Below are positions 25,360-34,138 of a stretch of 64,000 nt of DNA, piece after piece. The notes under the pieces were generated by a model that searched no databases, had not been told where the DNA came from, and saw only the letters and a program-made list of their open reading frames with translations. The stretch covers positions 868,001 through 932,000 of the forward strand of contig NZ_CP014307.1 in NCBI RefSeq assembly GCF_001557535.2, read 5' to 3'. The position numbers were made by a program, and so were the translations under genes. This DNA is from Burkholderia sp. PAMC 26561. Its GTDB lineage: Bacteria; Pseudomonadota; Gammaproteobacteria; Burkholderiales; Burkholderiaceae. Position 1 is the stretch's first letter. Every line of letters begins with the position of its first letter.

Positions 25360-27741
25360 ATGACCGTACGCAATCTCGACGCGCTATTCCATCCGAAATC
25401 GATCGCCGTGATCGGTGCGTCGCTGCGCGCGGGCAGTATCGGCGAAATGGTGTGGTCGCGACTCAGTCGCGCGGGATTCGCGGGTGGGATCTGGCCGGTG
25501 AACCCGAAGCATCGTCAGATCGATGACGCTGTGGCCTACGCCCGGATCGAGGATCTGCCCGATGCACCCACCGTGGCAGTGTTGTGCACGCCACCCTCAA
25601 CATGGCCGGCGATCGTCCAGCAGTTGGGCGAACGGGGCACGCGGGCAGTCGTAATCGTTGGGCAGTCGGGCGAAACCCGTGGCCAGACGGTCAGCAACTG
25701 GACAAACCGGACACTTGCCGCGGCACGGCCGTTCTTGTTGCGCGTGGTCGGTCCGGCAAGCCTCGGTGTGATGACGCCGCTCACTGGCGCCGTGCTGGGC
25801 GCGCCGTCATCTCCGGTTGCGGCTGGAGGGGTAGCGTGGGTATCGGCGTCGAATGCGCTGACCAATGGCGTGCTCGGTTGGGCGAACGCCCGCGGTCTTG
25901 GCTTTTCTAGAGTGGTGGCGCTGGGCGATGAGGCAGATGTCGATGTCGGGGATACCCTCGATTTTCTTGCAAGCGACGCCCGTACGCGTGCAGTCCTGCT
26001 TGCCGTTGAATCGGTGCGAATGGCGCGCAAGTTCATGTCAGCGGCGCGCGCTGCCGCACGCAACAAACCTGTGCTCGTTCTACGCACCGGCCACGACGAT
26101 CCGTTCGACGCGTTATACAGCGCTGCATTCCGGCGTGCGGGTCTGGTACGCGTCGATTCTTTGGACGACCTCCTGGACGAAATCGAGACGCTCGGGGTTG
26201 GCCGTGTGGCGGCGAGCGATCGTGCAACCGTGATCACGAGCGACCGGGGCGTAGCAGCGCTTGCAGCCGATGCATTCGCCACCGCCGGCGACGCACTCGC
26301 ACTCTGGCCCGACGCGGCCCGCAAGTCCGTCACCGCAGCATTGCCGGGCGCGCGGCTCGGCAATCCGCTGCAACTGGGCGACGCCGCCACTGCCGCTGAT
26401 TTCGGCGCGGCGCTCGAAGCGCTGGCGCCGCATCGTGAGACCGGGACTGCGTTTGTGGTCCATGCGCCGACGCATGCAGCACCGGTTGCCGAGGTCGCGC
26501 GCATGATGATCGCCCAGAAGGATCATGCGTATCGCGGATTACTGGCGTGCTTTTTTGGTTGTGTCGATGAAGCCACGCGCGACGCGTTGCATGCGCACGG
26601 CATTCCGGTTCACACCACACCGCAGCGGCTCGCACGGGGTTTCGCCCGGCTGGTTGACTATCGCCAGGGCCGTGAATTGTTGATGCAGACGCCCGACGGG
26701 CCGCTACCCCAGGCGGTGGGGGCGCTCGACAGCGCGCAGGCTCAGGTGATGGCTGCGTTGAGCACTGGCGTGGCCGAGCTGGATGGCGAGCGTGCGTCGC
26801 GGGTTTTGAGTCAGTTTGAAATTGTCGTGAAGGCGGGGCCAACGGGGCCGCGTAGCGACGACGCCATTGAAATCGATGTACGTCTGCTCAACCACCGCAT
26901 ATTCGGTCCGGTATTCGAGTTCAGGGCTGCCGGCGCGCTCGGTTTGCCGGATTCCTTGCACGAGTTCGCCCTTCCGCCGCTAAATCCATTGCTCGCCCGC
27001 GACCTCGTGATGCGCTCGCCAAGGGCGCGGGAATTGCCGGCCGAGACCTTGTTGAATGCGCTGACGGCTTTGTCGAATGCGGTGTGTGAAATCGAGCAGA
27101 TCGTGGCTCTGCGCCTGACAGTACGCGTCACGCGCCAGGCGGTCGTGGTTTATGAGCCGCACCTGACGCTGGCCGCGCACCGCACGCCGCTCGCCATCCA
27201 GCCGTATCCGCGCCGGCTTGAGGAGACGCTGGACTGGAACGGATTCCAGGTCACCGTACGTCCAATCCGTCCTGACGACGAAGCCGCCCACAGCGCTTTT
27301 GTCGCGGCAATGACGCCCGAGGACCTGCGCCTGCGTTTCTTCAGCTCAGTACGCAGCTTCGATCACTCGCAGCTCGCGCGCATGACGCAGATCGATTACG
27401 ACCGAGAGATGGCGTTTATCGCAGTGACGGGTGAGGACGAAGCAATGCAGACACTGGGCGTGGCCCGCGCAATAGCGGATCCGGACAACGAGACCGCCGA
27501 GTTCGCGGTAGCGGTGCGGTCGGATCAGAAGGGCAGGCGTCTGGGCATGTTGCTGCTGTCGCGGATCATCGCGTATTGCAAGTCGCGCGGAACGCGGTGG
27601 CTCGCCGGCGAGGCGCTGCGGGAAAACACCGGAATGATCGCGCTCGCGCGCCGCTGCGGTTTTCAGATCACGCCGACAGATGACCCGGGCGTGGTGGGAT
27701 TCCGCATGCGGCTGACCGACGCCGATTCGGCGCCGACGTGA
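25360..27741 (+). CDS. PatZ-like protein acetyltransferase: acyl-CoA synthetase-like domains fused to GNAT
   Basis: A 793-aa bifunctional-type protein. An NDP-forming acyl-CoA synthetase-like part (about 1-600) begins LDALFHPKSIAVIGASLRAGS (CoA-binding fold) and continues with succinyl-CoA-ligase-like and degenerate ATP-grasp-like regions. The C-terminal GNAT domain (about 630-785) shows VRPIRPDDEAAHSAF and RSDQKGRRLGMLLLSRII, the acetyl-CoA loop. PatZ/Pat homologues acetylate lysines of metabolic enzymes such as acetyl-CoA synthetase. It is about 100 residues shorter than E. coli PatZ, mostly in the middle part, so ligase-domain function may be reduced. The ATG at 25360 follows GGAGG. Confidence 0.85.
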   Translation: MTVRNLDALFHPKSIAVIGASLRAGSIGEMVWSRLSRAGFAGGIWPVNPKHRQIDDAVAYARIEDLPDAPTVAVLCTPPSTWPAIVQQLGERGTRAVVIVGQSGETRGQTVSNWTNRTLAAARPFLLRVVGPASLGVMTPLTGAVLGAPSSPVAAGGVAWVSASNALTNGVLGWANARGLGFSRVVALGDEADVDVGDTLDFLASDARTRAVLLAVESVRMARKFMSAARAAARNKPVLVLRTGHDDPFDALYSAAFRRAGLVRVDSLDDLLDEIETLGVGRVAASDRATVITSDRGVAALAADAFATAGDALALWPDAARKSVTAALPGARLGNPLQLGDAATAADFGAALEALAPHRETGTAFVVHAPTHAAPVAEVARMMIAQKDHAYRGLLACFFGCVDEATRDALHAHGIPVHTTPQRLARGFARLVDYRQGRELLMQTPDGPLPQAVGALDSAQAQVMAALSTGVAELDGERASRVLSQFEIVVKAGPTGPRSDDAIEIDVRLLNHRIFGPVFEFRAAGALGLPDSLHEFALPPLNPLLARDLVMRSPRARELPAETLLNALTALSNAVCEIEQIVALRLTVRVTRQAVVVYEPHLTLAAHRTPLAIQPYPRRLEETLDWNGFQVTVRPIRPDDEAAHSAFVAAMTPEDLRLRFFSSVRSFDHSQLARMTQIDYDREMAFIAVTGEDEAMQTLGVARAIADPDNETAEFAVAVRSDQKGRRLGMLLLSRIIAYCKSRGTRWLAGEALRENTGMIALARRCGFQITPTDDPGVVGFRMRLTDADSAPT

Positions 27742-27752
27742 ACCGTTAACGC

Positions 27753-28298
27753 TTAAGCCGCGAGCTTGGCGAGCGCTTCATCGACTTGCGAACGCGATAC
27801 CGCCAGTTCTTCCAGCCACGCGTCGGCGTAGACGCTGCCGGTTTCGCGCTCCAGACGCGCGATGGTAGCCGCGCACCGGCTCGTGTCCTTGGGCGTTGCA
27901 ATAAACGACTTGACCGATGCGCCCGAAGTGAACGCTTCGAACAAGGGTACGCGGATGTCGTCGGGCAGCGCTCGGCTCGTCCATTGATATGGCTTGCCGT
28001 TGAACGACAACTGCGGCGGCATGACGCGTTCTTTCTTCGCTGCAGGGATCAGGCCGAAGTTGCGGGCGGCATCGGCGATCTGGTCGGCGGTGAACAGCTC
28101 GTCCGCGCTGATATCGAATTGCGCAATGAATGTTTCGATGCTTTGCATCGCTGCTGCGCGGTCGTCACGCTTTTTCTGCGCGCGTGCAACGATGTCGCGC
28201 AGTTCATCGGCTTCTTCGCTCGTGATCGTAAAGCTGGACTGTTTTTGCTGGAGTTCGGAGAAGCGCTGGAATTCGGGATCGGACAGAAGTTTCGCCAT
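27753..28298 (-). CDS. Uncharacterised 181-aa soluble protein
   Basis: Begins MAKLLSDPEFQRFSELQQ with a charged, helical first half (residues 1-70, likely coiled coil) and a second half containing FDISADELFTADQI, SFNGKPYQWTSRALPDD and ARLERETGSVYADAWLEELAVS. There are no signal peptide, membrane segment or recognised catalytic motif. The helical N-terminus plus a small C-terminal domain loosely recalls nucleoid-associated proteins, but I would not assign it. It converges with the PatZ-like gene (12-base gap) and lies downstream of the iclR-type gene on the same strand. Confidence 0.75.
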   Translation of the reverse strand: MAKLLSDPEFQRFSELQQKQSSFTITSEEADELRDIVARAQKKRDDRAAAMQSIETFIAQFDISADELFTADQIADAARNFGLIPAAKKERVMPPQLSFNGKPYQWTSRALPDDIRVPLFEAFTSGASVKSFIATPKDTSRCAATIARLERETGSVYADAWLEELAVSRSQVDEALAKLAA

Positions 28299-28413
28299 GG
28301 CCTTGCTGAATGAAGACGCGGAAGATCGTACGAAAACGACCAGCCGCTTTTTGAGAGGGGCGCCATTCTATCAAGCCGGGCTGGAATACCGCGCATCGCG
28401 CACGGCATCGAGT

Positions 28414-29226
28414 TCAACCATCGACTTCAACCACCGAATTCAACTCAGGCTCGCGATACATCGACAGCGCCGCGGCCGCTTCGCCGAGCATTGCGCTGAC
28501 GTCGTCAAGTGACGGTGCGACGTATTCATCGATACGCCTGAGAAACGGGCAGGTCAGCGTCGCGACGGCCTGACCCGAAGGCCCGAGCAGCGGAAAACTC
28601 ACATCCATGACGCCGAACGTCTGCTGACTTTCCTTATGCAGGAAGCCGTCCGCGCGAATCCTCGCGTACGCGCTTTCGAGCGCGACCGGGTCCAGCGCTG
28701 TCTCGCCCTTGACCTGCGTGTGTTCGGCAAGCATATGCGCGCGCTGTTCGGCGCTTTGGAACGCGAGCGTCACGCGCCCTGAACCGGTATCGATCAACCC
28801 GATGCGCGCGCCAAGCCGCACCGAAATACCCCACGTGCCCGGCCCGTCGACCTGCGCGATCACAAGAAGATTGCCCCGGTCGTACGTGGCGAGATGACAC
28901 GATTGCTCGGCGCGATCAGCGAAACGCTGCATGACCGGCAGCGCTTCGGTGATCAGGCGGTTCATCGGCGGATGGCGATGCGCGAGCGCATACAGCTTGA
29001 GGCTCAGCGAATACCGGTCGCCCGCCGGCGAGCGCACCACATACTGCCGCGCGACCAGCCGTTCGAGCATCCGGTACATCTCGCTCGCGTTGCGCCCGAG
29101 CGATTTCGTGATCTCGGCGCGCGTCAATCCATCTTTTTGCTCGGCGAGCAATTCGAGGATATCGAGCCCTTTATCCAGCGCGGGCGCGCGATAACGGTCG
29201 GCGTCGGAGGGATCTTCTGCCTGCAT
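28414..29226 (-). CDS. IclR-family transcriptional regulator
   Basis: A 270-aa regulator: N-terminal winged helix (LDILELLAEQKDGLTRAEITKSLGRNASEMYRMLERLVA over several helices, about 18-70) and C-terminal IclR effector-binding domain (about 90-255) with GDRYSLSLKLYALAHR and VDGPGTWGISVRLGARI. It is transcribed divergently from the five-gene sugar-acid operon starting at 29405, and is the obvious candidate to control it through the two dyads at 29329-29359. Confidence 0.9.
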   Translation of the reverse strand: MQAEDPSDADRYRAPALDKGLDILELLAEQKDGLTRAEITKSLGRNASEMYRMLERLVARQYVVRSPAGDRYSLSLKLYALAHRHPPMNRLITEALPVMQRFADRAEQSCHLATYDRGNLLVIAQVDGPGTWGISVRLGARIGLIDTGSGRVTLAFQSAEQRAHMLAEHTQVKGETALDPVALESAYARIRADGFLHKESQQTFGVMDVSFPLLGPSGQAVATLTCPFLRRIDEYVAPSLDDVSAMLGEAAAALSMYREPELNSVVEVDG

Positions 29227-29328
29227 GTCGGCCTTGTTGAAAACGATAAACGCACGATGCTAAGGGAAAACACGGACCGATTCGGTGCGCAGTTAGCTTG
29301 ACTTCGACTTGTCCGCATATGAATAATA

Positions 29329-29359
29329 CGTTCACTGATGAACGATTGTACTGATACAA
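29329..29359. promoter_or_regulatory. Tandem dyads with shared CTGA centre, candidate IclR-type operators
   Basis: CGTTCA-CTGA-TGAACG (29329-29344) and TTGTA-CTGA-TACAA (29346-29359) are two perfect inverted repeats with the same four-base centre. Their centres are 16 bases apart, in the divergent promoter region between the iclR-type gene and the UxaA-type operon. Confidence 0.5.
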
Positions 29360-29404
29360 ACCCGCGCTAGCGACACAATCGAAAACGAATTCAAGGAAGT
29401 CTGC

Positions 29405-29752
29405 GTGCCGCACACCCCGCACAACCGTACCGACCCACGTCTGATTCTTCAAAGCCCGCAAGACAATTGCCTGATTGCAGGTGCGCGTCTGGAGGCGGGC
29501 GAGCGCGTCGAGATTGAAGGGGAGGTCGTCACGCTGGCAAAGACCATCGACCTTGGACACAAAGTCGCGCGCCACGCGTTGCGCTTGGATCAAAAAGTGC
29601 TCCGTTACGGCGCGATTATCGGCCACGTGAATTCGGACGTTCAGCCCGGCGACCACCTGCACACCCACAATCTCGAGAGCGACTACATCCCGACCTTTAC
29701 CCACGACGCCGGCCACGCGTTCGTGGATCACCGGGAAAAGCCAAGCCAATGA
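29405..29752 (+). CDS. UxaA-family dehydratase, small (SAF-domain) subunit
   Basis: A 115-aa protein matching the N-terminal SAF domain of altronate/galactarate dehydratases, including DPRLILQSPQDNCLIAGARLEAGE and the block GHVNSDVQPGDHLHTHNLES. In UxaA itself the SAF and catalytic domains are in one chain; here they are separate genes overlapping by four bases (ATGA), so they should form one enzyme. The start is GTG at 29405 with AAGGAAGT upstream. It is the first gene of the operon controlled by the divergent IclR regulator. Confidence 0.85.
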   Translation: MPHTPHNRTDPRLILQSPQDNCLIAGARLEAGERVEIEGEVVTLAKTIDLGHKVARHALRLDQKVLRYGAIIGHVNSDVQPGDHLHTHNLESDYIPTFTHDAGHAFVDHREKPSQ

Positions 29753-31038
29753 CAGCAACCACCGCTCCCCAGCTTCAGGGTTTCTTGCGCGCCGACGGCC
29801 GCAAGGGTATTCGCAATGTGATCGCGGTTGCTTATCTCGTGGAGTGCGCGCATCACGTGGCGCGCGAGATCGTCACGCAGTTTCGCCCCGCGTTCGATGC
29901 CTTCGATGAACCGAATACCGAACAGGAACCACCGGTTCATCTGATCGGCTTTCCCGGCTGCTATCCGAATGGCTATGCCGAAAAAATGATGGAACGGCTG
30001 ACCACACATCCGAATGTGGGCGCGGTGCTGTTTGTATCGTTGGGATGCGAGAGCATGAACAAGCACTATCTCGTCGATGCCGTTCGCGCGAGCGGCCGTC
30101 CCGCCGAGGTCCTGACGATTCAGGAAAAGGGCGGCACCCGCAGCACGATCCAGAACGGCCTCGACTGGATTCGCGGAACGCGTGCGACGCTTGCCGCCCA
30201 GCCAAAAGTGCCAATGGCGCTCGATGAACTCATCGTCGGCACGATTTGCGGCGGTTCCGACGGCACCAGCGGCATTACGGCAAACCCCGCGGTAGGTCGC
30301 GCATTCGACGCATTCATCGATGCCGGCGCCGCCTGCATCTTCGAAGAGACCGGCGAACTCGTCGGCTGCGAATTCCATATGAAAAGCCGTGCGGCGCGGC
30401 CGGAACTCGGGCAGGAGATCGTCGCGTGCGTGGATAAAGCCGCGCGCTATTACTCGATCCTGGGACACGGTTCGTTTGCGGTCGGCAACGCGGACGGCGG
30501 CCTCACGACGCAAGAAGAAAAGTCGCTCGGCGCGTACGCGAAAAGCGGCGCGTCGCCCATTGTCGGCATCATCAAACCGGGCGATATCCCGCCGGTCGGC
30601 GGCTTGTATCTGCTCGATGTCGTGCCGGACGGCGAACCGCGTTTCGGTTTTCCGAACATCAGTGACAACGCCGAGATCGGCGAATTGATCGCATGCGGCG
30701 CGCACGTGATCCTGTTCACGACCGGGCGTGGTTCGGTGGTCGGCTCGGCCATCTCGCCCGTGATCAAGATCTGTGCGAACCCGGCGACGTACCGCAATCT
30801 CTCCGGCGATATGGACGTAGATGCCGGCCGCATCCTCGAAGGCCGCGGAACGCTCGACGAAGTAGGCCGCGAAGTATTCGATGTCACCGTGAAAGTCGCG
30901 GCAGGCGCTGCGTCGAAGTCCGAATCGCTGGGTCATCAGGAATTCATCCTGACGTACAAGACGTTCGACCCGGTCGGGCCTGCGTGCTTGCCGGCGAACG
31001 CTACGCCGCGGCACGCGGTATCGATTGCTCCGGTTTGA
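29749..31038 (+). CDS. UxaA-family sugar-acid dehydratase, large catalytic subunit
   Basis: A 429-aa catalytic subunit of the altronate/galactarate dehydratase family, iron-dependent lyases that remove water from aldonates or uronates to give 2-keto-3-deoxy acids. Motifs include LVECAHHVAREI, GFPGCYPNGYAEKMMERLTTHPNVGAV, SLGCESMN (a conserved Cys), IVGTICGGSDGTSGITANPAVGRAFD, and VILFTTGRGSVVGSAISPVIKICANP. It partners with the small subunit just upstream. Given the fucose-like neighbours, L-fuconate or a related 6-deoxy aldonate is a plausible substrate, in place of the enolase-superfamily fuconate dehydratase. That assignment is inference. Confidence 0.85.
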   Translation: MTATTAPQLQGFLRADGRKGIRNVIAVAYLVECAHHVAREIVTQFRPAFDAFDEPNTEQEPPVHLIGFPGCYPNGYAEKMMERLTTHPNVGAVLFVSLGCESMNKHYLVDAVRASGRPAEVLTIQEKGGTRSTIQNGLDWIRGTRATLAAQPKVPMALDELIVGTICGGSDGTSGITANPAVGRAFDAFIDAGAACIFEETGELVGCEFHMKSRAARPELGQEIVACVDKAARYYSILGHGSFAVGNADGGLTTQEEKSLGAYAKSGASPIVGIIKPGDIPPVGGLYLLDVVPDGEPRFGFPNISDNAEIGELIACGAHVILFTTGRGSVVGSAISPVIKICANPATYRNLSGDMDVDAGRILEGRGTLDEVGREVFDVTVKVAAGAASKSESLGHQEFILTYKTFDPVGPACLPANATPRHAVSIAPV

Positions 31039-31084
31039 TCCACGCATTGAATAACGCACCGAATTACGCATCGAGAACCACGCG

Positions 31085-32167
31085 ATGAACCCAATCACCG
31101 GAAACCCCGTCGTGAAAAAGCGCAAGGTTGGAAAAACATCGCTGGAAGTGACGGCGCTGTCGTTGGGCAGTGCGCCGCTTGGCGGCCTGTATCACGACTT
31201 GTCGGAAGAAGATGCGCAGGCAACGATCGATGCCGCCTGGCAAGCTGGCATCCGATTTTTCGATACCGCCCCGCACTACGGCCATACGAAAGCTGAACAT
31301 CGCATGGGCGATGCACTGCGACGCTATCCGCGCGAAGACTACGTGTTGTCCACCAAAGTCGGACGCCGTTTTGTCCCGCGTACGACGCCATATGACGGCA
31401 GCGAAGGCTGGTCGAATCCCCTGCCTTTCCAGGCGATCTACGACTACACCTACGACGGCATTCTTCGTTCATTCGAAGATAGCCAGCAGCGTCTGGGAAT
31501 CGTGGATATCGATATTGTTCTGATCCATGACATCGGCCGCATTACGCACGGCGAGAAGAACGCGTTTTACTGGCGGCAACTCACGGACGAAGGCGGTTTT
31601 CGCGCGCTCGATGAACTACGGGCATCGCGTGGCGTGAAAGCGGTCGGACTCGGCGTGAACGAAGGCGCGGCGGTTCAGGAAGCGATGGCGGAGTTCAATA
31701 TCGATTGCGCGTTACTCGCCGGCCGATACACCTTGCTCGAACAAGCCGTCCTCGACGACTTGCTGCCCGAATGCGAGAAACGCGGCGTCAGCATCTTGCT
31801 GGGCGGTGCGTTCAACTCGGGCATTCTCGCGCGTGGTTTGACGCACGATAATGTGCCGCCGAAAGCGATCAACCAGAAGTTCAACTACGGCGATGCGCCG
31901 CCTTCGATCATCGAGCGCGTCGATGCGCTGGAACGAATATGCCGCGAGCATGGTGTCGCATTGTCGAGCGCGGCCCTTCAGTTTCCTTATGCGCATAAAG
32001 TTGTCGCCACCGTGCTGATGGGCGCGCGCAACCCCGACGAGGTACGGTCGAACGTTGCTTCATTCGCTGATCCTCTGCCCGCTGATTTATGGGACGCGTT
32101 GCGGGCGGCGGGACTGCTGCATGCATCGGCACCCGTGCCCGAACGTTCCGGCGAAGCCGAATCATGA
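31085..32167 (+). CDS. Aldo/keto reductase, L-fucose/D-threo-aldose 1-dehydrogenase type
   Basis: A 360-aa AKR with FFDTAPHYGHTKAEHRMGDAL (catalytic Asp/Tyr), DYVLSTKVGR (Lys) and VLIHDIGR (His). The closest known pattern is D-threo-aldose / L-fucose / pyridoxal dehydrogenases, which oxidise free L-fucose or L-galactose to the lactone with NAD(P). Its stop overlaps the ATG of the amidohydrolase by four bases, so the lactone-forming and lactone-opening enzymes are coupled. A parS-like near-palindrome lies inside the coding sequence at 31985. Confidence 0.87.
   Translation: MNPITGNPVVKKRKVGKTSLEVTALSLGSAPLGGLYHDLSEEDAQATIDAAWQAGIRFFDTAPHYGHTKAEHRMGDALRRYPREDYVLSTKVGRRFVPRTTPYDGSEGWSNPLPFQAIYDYTYDGILRSFEDSQQRLGIVDIDIVLIHDIGRITHGEKNAFYWRQLTDEGGFRALDELRASRGVKAVGLGVNEGAAVQEAMAEFNIDCALLAGRYTLLEQAVLDDLLPECEKRGVSILLGGAFNSGILARGLTHDNVPPKAINQKFNYGDAPPSIIERVDALERICREHGVALSSAALQFPYAHKVVATVLMGARNPDEVRSNVASFADPLPADLWDALRAAGLLHASAPVPERSGEAES
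31985..32000. promoter_or_regulatory. parS-like sequence inside a coding region, one mismatch
   Basis: CCTTATGCGCATAAAG retains the inner palindrome TTATGCGCATAA and differs at one base from the parS sites at 11766 and 12694. It is 20 kb from parAB and within the aldo/keto reductase gene, so it could be coincidental. Confidence 0.35.
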
Positions 32168-33006
32168 GCGTTGAATCCGTCGATGCGCATCAGCATTTCT
32201 GGGACCCATCGCGCGGGGACTACGGCTGGTTGACACCTGAGCTTGGCGGCTTATATCGCGTGTTTGGTCCGGATGACTTGAAGCCGCTTCGCGAAGCGGA
32301 GAATGTCTCTCGAACGGTGGTTGTGCAGGCGGCGCAGACCGTCGATGAAACCCGATACCTGCTTGATCTCGCGCGCAATGATTCATCTATCGCGGGCGTG
32401 GTCGGCTGGGTTCCACTGGACGCGCCGAACGCAGCCGATTTGATTGATGAACTGGCACGTGAGCCGAAACTCAAGGCCGTGCGCCCAATGCTGCAGGACC
32501 TGCCAGATGATCGCTGGATCGAGAATCCCGCGTTGGCGCCGGCAATTCACGCGCTGATAAAAAACAATCTCGCCTTCGATGCTTTGATATTTCCGCGCCA
32601 CGTTGCGTCGCTGACGGTATTTGCGAAGCGTTTTCCTGATTTGCGGATCGTCATCGATCACGGCGCTAAACCGCAAATCAAGGACGGAGACGCCGGGTGG
32701 CAAATCTGGGCGGATGGCATTGCAGAGTTGGCGGCCTTGCCGCAAGGGTTGCGTTGCAAGCTCTCAGGTTTGGCGACCGAAGCTGCACCGGGCTGGACAA
32801 CGGCAATACTGAAGCCTTACGTCGATCATCTTTTGAAGCAGTTCGGACCGGATCGCTTGATGTGGGGAAGCGACTGGCCGGTGCTGAACCTGAACGGCGA
32901 TTACGCACAATGGCATGACGCAGCGCGGCAATTGACGTCGCACCTGAACGCACCACAACAACAAGCCATTTTCGGCGACACCGCAAAGACGTTCTACCGC
33001 TTATAG
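32164..33006 (+). CDS. Amidohydrolase-2 family lactonase (L-fuconolactonase-like)
   Basis: A 280-aa TIM-barrel hydrolase of the amidohydrolase superfamily (cog3618 type). The N-terminal HxH metal motif is VDAHQHFWDP, followed by YGWLTPELGGLYRVFGPDDL. Later motifs are RIVIDHGAKP (His) and the C-terminal LMWGSDWPVLNL (catalytic Asp). Characterised relatives open L-fucono-1,5-lactone or related sugar lactones and 2-pyrone-4,6-dicarboxylate. Direct coupling to the L-fucose-dehydrogenase-like gene supports the sugar lactonase role. Confidence 0.88.
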   Translation: MSVESVDAHQHFWDPSRGDYGWLTPELGGLYRVFGPDDLKPLREAENVSRTVVVQAAQTVDETRYLLDLARNDSSIAGVVGWVPLDAPNAADLIDELAREPKLKAVRPMLQDLPDDRWIENPALAPAIHALIKNNLAFDALIFPRHVASLTVFAKRFPDLRIVIDHGAKPQIKDGDAGWQIWADGIAELAALPQGLRCKLSGLATEAAPGWTTAILKPYVDHLLKQFGPDRLMWGSDWPVLNLNGDYAQWHDAARQLTSHLNAPQQQAIFGDTAKTFYRL

Positions 33007-33213
33007 GGCGTGAAGAATCCCGACGGTATACATGGAATTTCGCATCAGCAATCGCAACGAAAGCCGGGAATGGTAAAAAGACGTGTCATGTGAATGCTAT
33101 GGTTCTACCTCACATTTTCTGAAACGCTGCTCCTGGCGAGCCCTCTTTACACATGGGGCACATCGAACACCTCGTCAACCGAATCAAAACCTGAAACTGA
33201 AGGATCACTCACG

Positions 33214-34062
33214 ATGAAACTGCTGCGCTTTGGGCCGAACGGTCAGGAAAAACCGGGTTTGCTGGATCAGAACGGCAAGATTCGCGACTTGTCGAACGTT
33301 ATTGACGACATCGCAGGCGACACGCTATCCGACGCCTCCCTTGCCAAACTGCGCGCAATCGATCCGTCCACGCTGCCTGAAGTGACGGGCGAACCGCGCA
33401 TTGGCCCGTGCGTGGCGCGCGTGGGCAAGTTTGTGTGTATCGGATTGAATTACGCCGATCACGCTGCCGAATCGAACCTGCCGGTTCCGACTGAACCGGT
33501 GCTGTTCGGCAAATGGACCAGCGCGATTTGCGGCCCGAACGACGATATCGAGATTCCGCGTGAATCGAAAAAGACCGACTGGGAAGTCGAACTCGGCGTG
33601 GTGATCGGCAAGCATGCAAAGTACGTCAGCGAAGCAGACGCGCTGGACTACGTTGCAGGCTATTGCGTGATCAACGACGTTTCCGAGCGCGAGTGGCAGA
33701 TCGAGCACGGTACGCAATGGGACAAGGGCAAGGGTTTCGACACCTTCGGCCCGATTGGTCCGTGGCTTGTCACGAAGGACGAAATCGCCGATCCGCAGCG
33801 TCTCGACATGTGGCTCGAAGTCGACGGTCACCGTTATCAGAACGGCAGCACCAAGACGATGGTCTTCGGCGTTGCCGAACTGGTCGCGTATCTGTCGAAG
33901 GTGATGAGCCTGCAACCGGGTGATGTCATCTCCACGGGCACGCCTCCGGGCGTGGGCATGGGCGTGAAACCCGCGCCGGTTTACCTGAAAGCAGGTCAGA
34001 CGGTTCGTCTCGGCATTCAGGGATTGGGCGAACAGCAACAACGCACGGTCGACGCGAAGTAA
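33214..34062 (+). CDS. FAH-family hydrolase, 2,4-diketo-3-deoxy-L-fuconate hydrolase-like
   Basis: A 282-aa member of the FAH superfamily with an N-terminal cap (KLLRFGPNGQEKPGLLDQNG) and the catalytic domain: FVCIGLNYADHAAES, DWEVELGVVIGKHAKYV (metal-binding acidic residues), WDKGKGFDTFGPIGPWL, and GDVISTGTPPGVGMG. Relatives in fucose operons cleave 2,4-diketo-3-deoxy-L-fuconate to pyruvate and lactate. The ATG at 33214 follows AAGGA; a 207-base gap separates it from the lactonase, so it may have its own promoter. The SDR dehydrogenase that would make its substrate is not in this window. Confidence 0.87.
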   Translation: MKLLRFGPNGQEKPGLLDQNGKIRDLSNVIDDIAGDTLSDASLAKLRAIDPSTLPEVTGEPRIGPCVARVGKFVCIGLNYADHAAESNLPVPTEPVLFGKWTSAICGPNDDIEIPRESKKTDWEVELGVVIGKHAKYVSEADALDYVAGYCVINDVSEREWQIEHGTQWDKGKGFDTFGPIGPWLVTKDEIADPQRLDMWLEVDGHRYQNGSTKTMVFGVAELVAYLSKVMSLQPGDVISTGTPPGVGMGVKPAPVYLKAGQTVRLGIQGLGEQQQRTVDAK

Positions 34063-34077
34063 GCCAGCACCATAAAG

Positions 34078-34117
34078 AAAAGGGGCCGTTCCAACAACCA
34101 TTGGAACGGCCCCTTTT
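34078..34117. terminator. Bidirectional intrinsic terminator, 17-bp stem
   Basis: AAAAGGGGCCGTTCCAA (34078-34094) pairs perfectly with TTGGAACGGCCCCTTTT (34101-34117). It has A and T runs on either side and sits between convergent genes ending at 34062 and 34139. Confidence 0.9.
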
Positions 34118-34138
34118 CGTTTCATTGCAATAGAAACT

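Noticed and set aside
29728..31125. 465-codon minus-strand frame opposite the UxaA-type gene
   Set aside because: Arg-rich shadow frame; the opposite strand has strong family motifs and overlapping gene structure.
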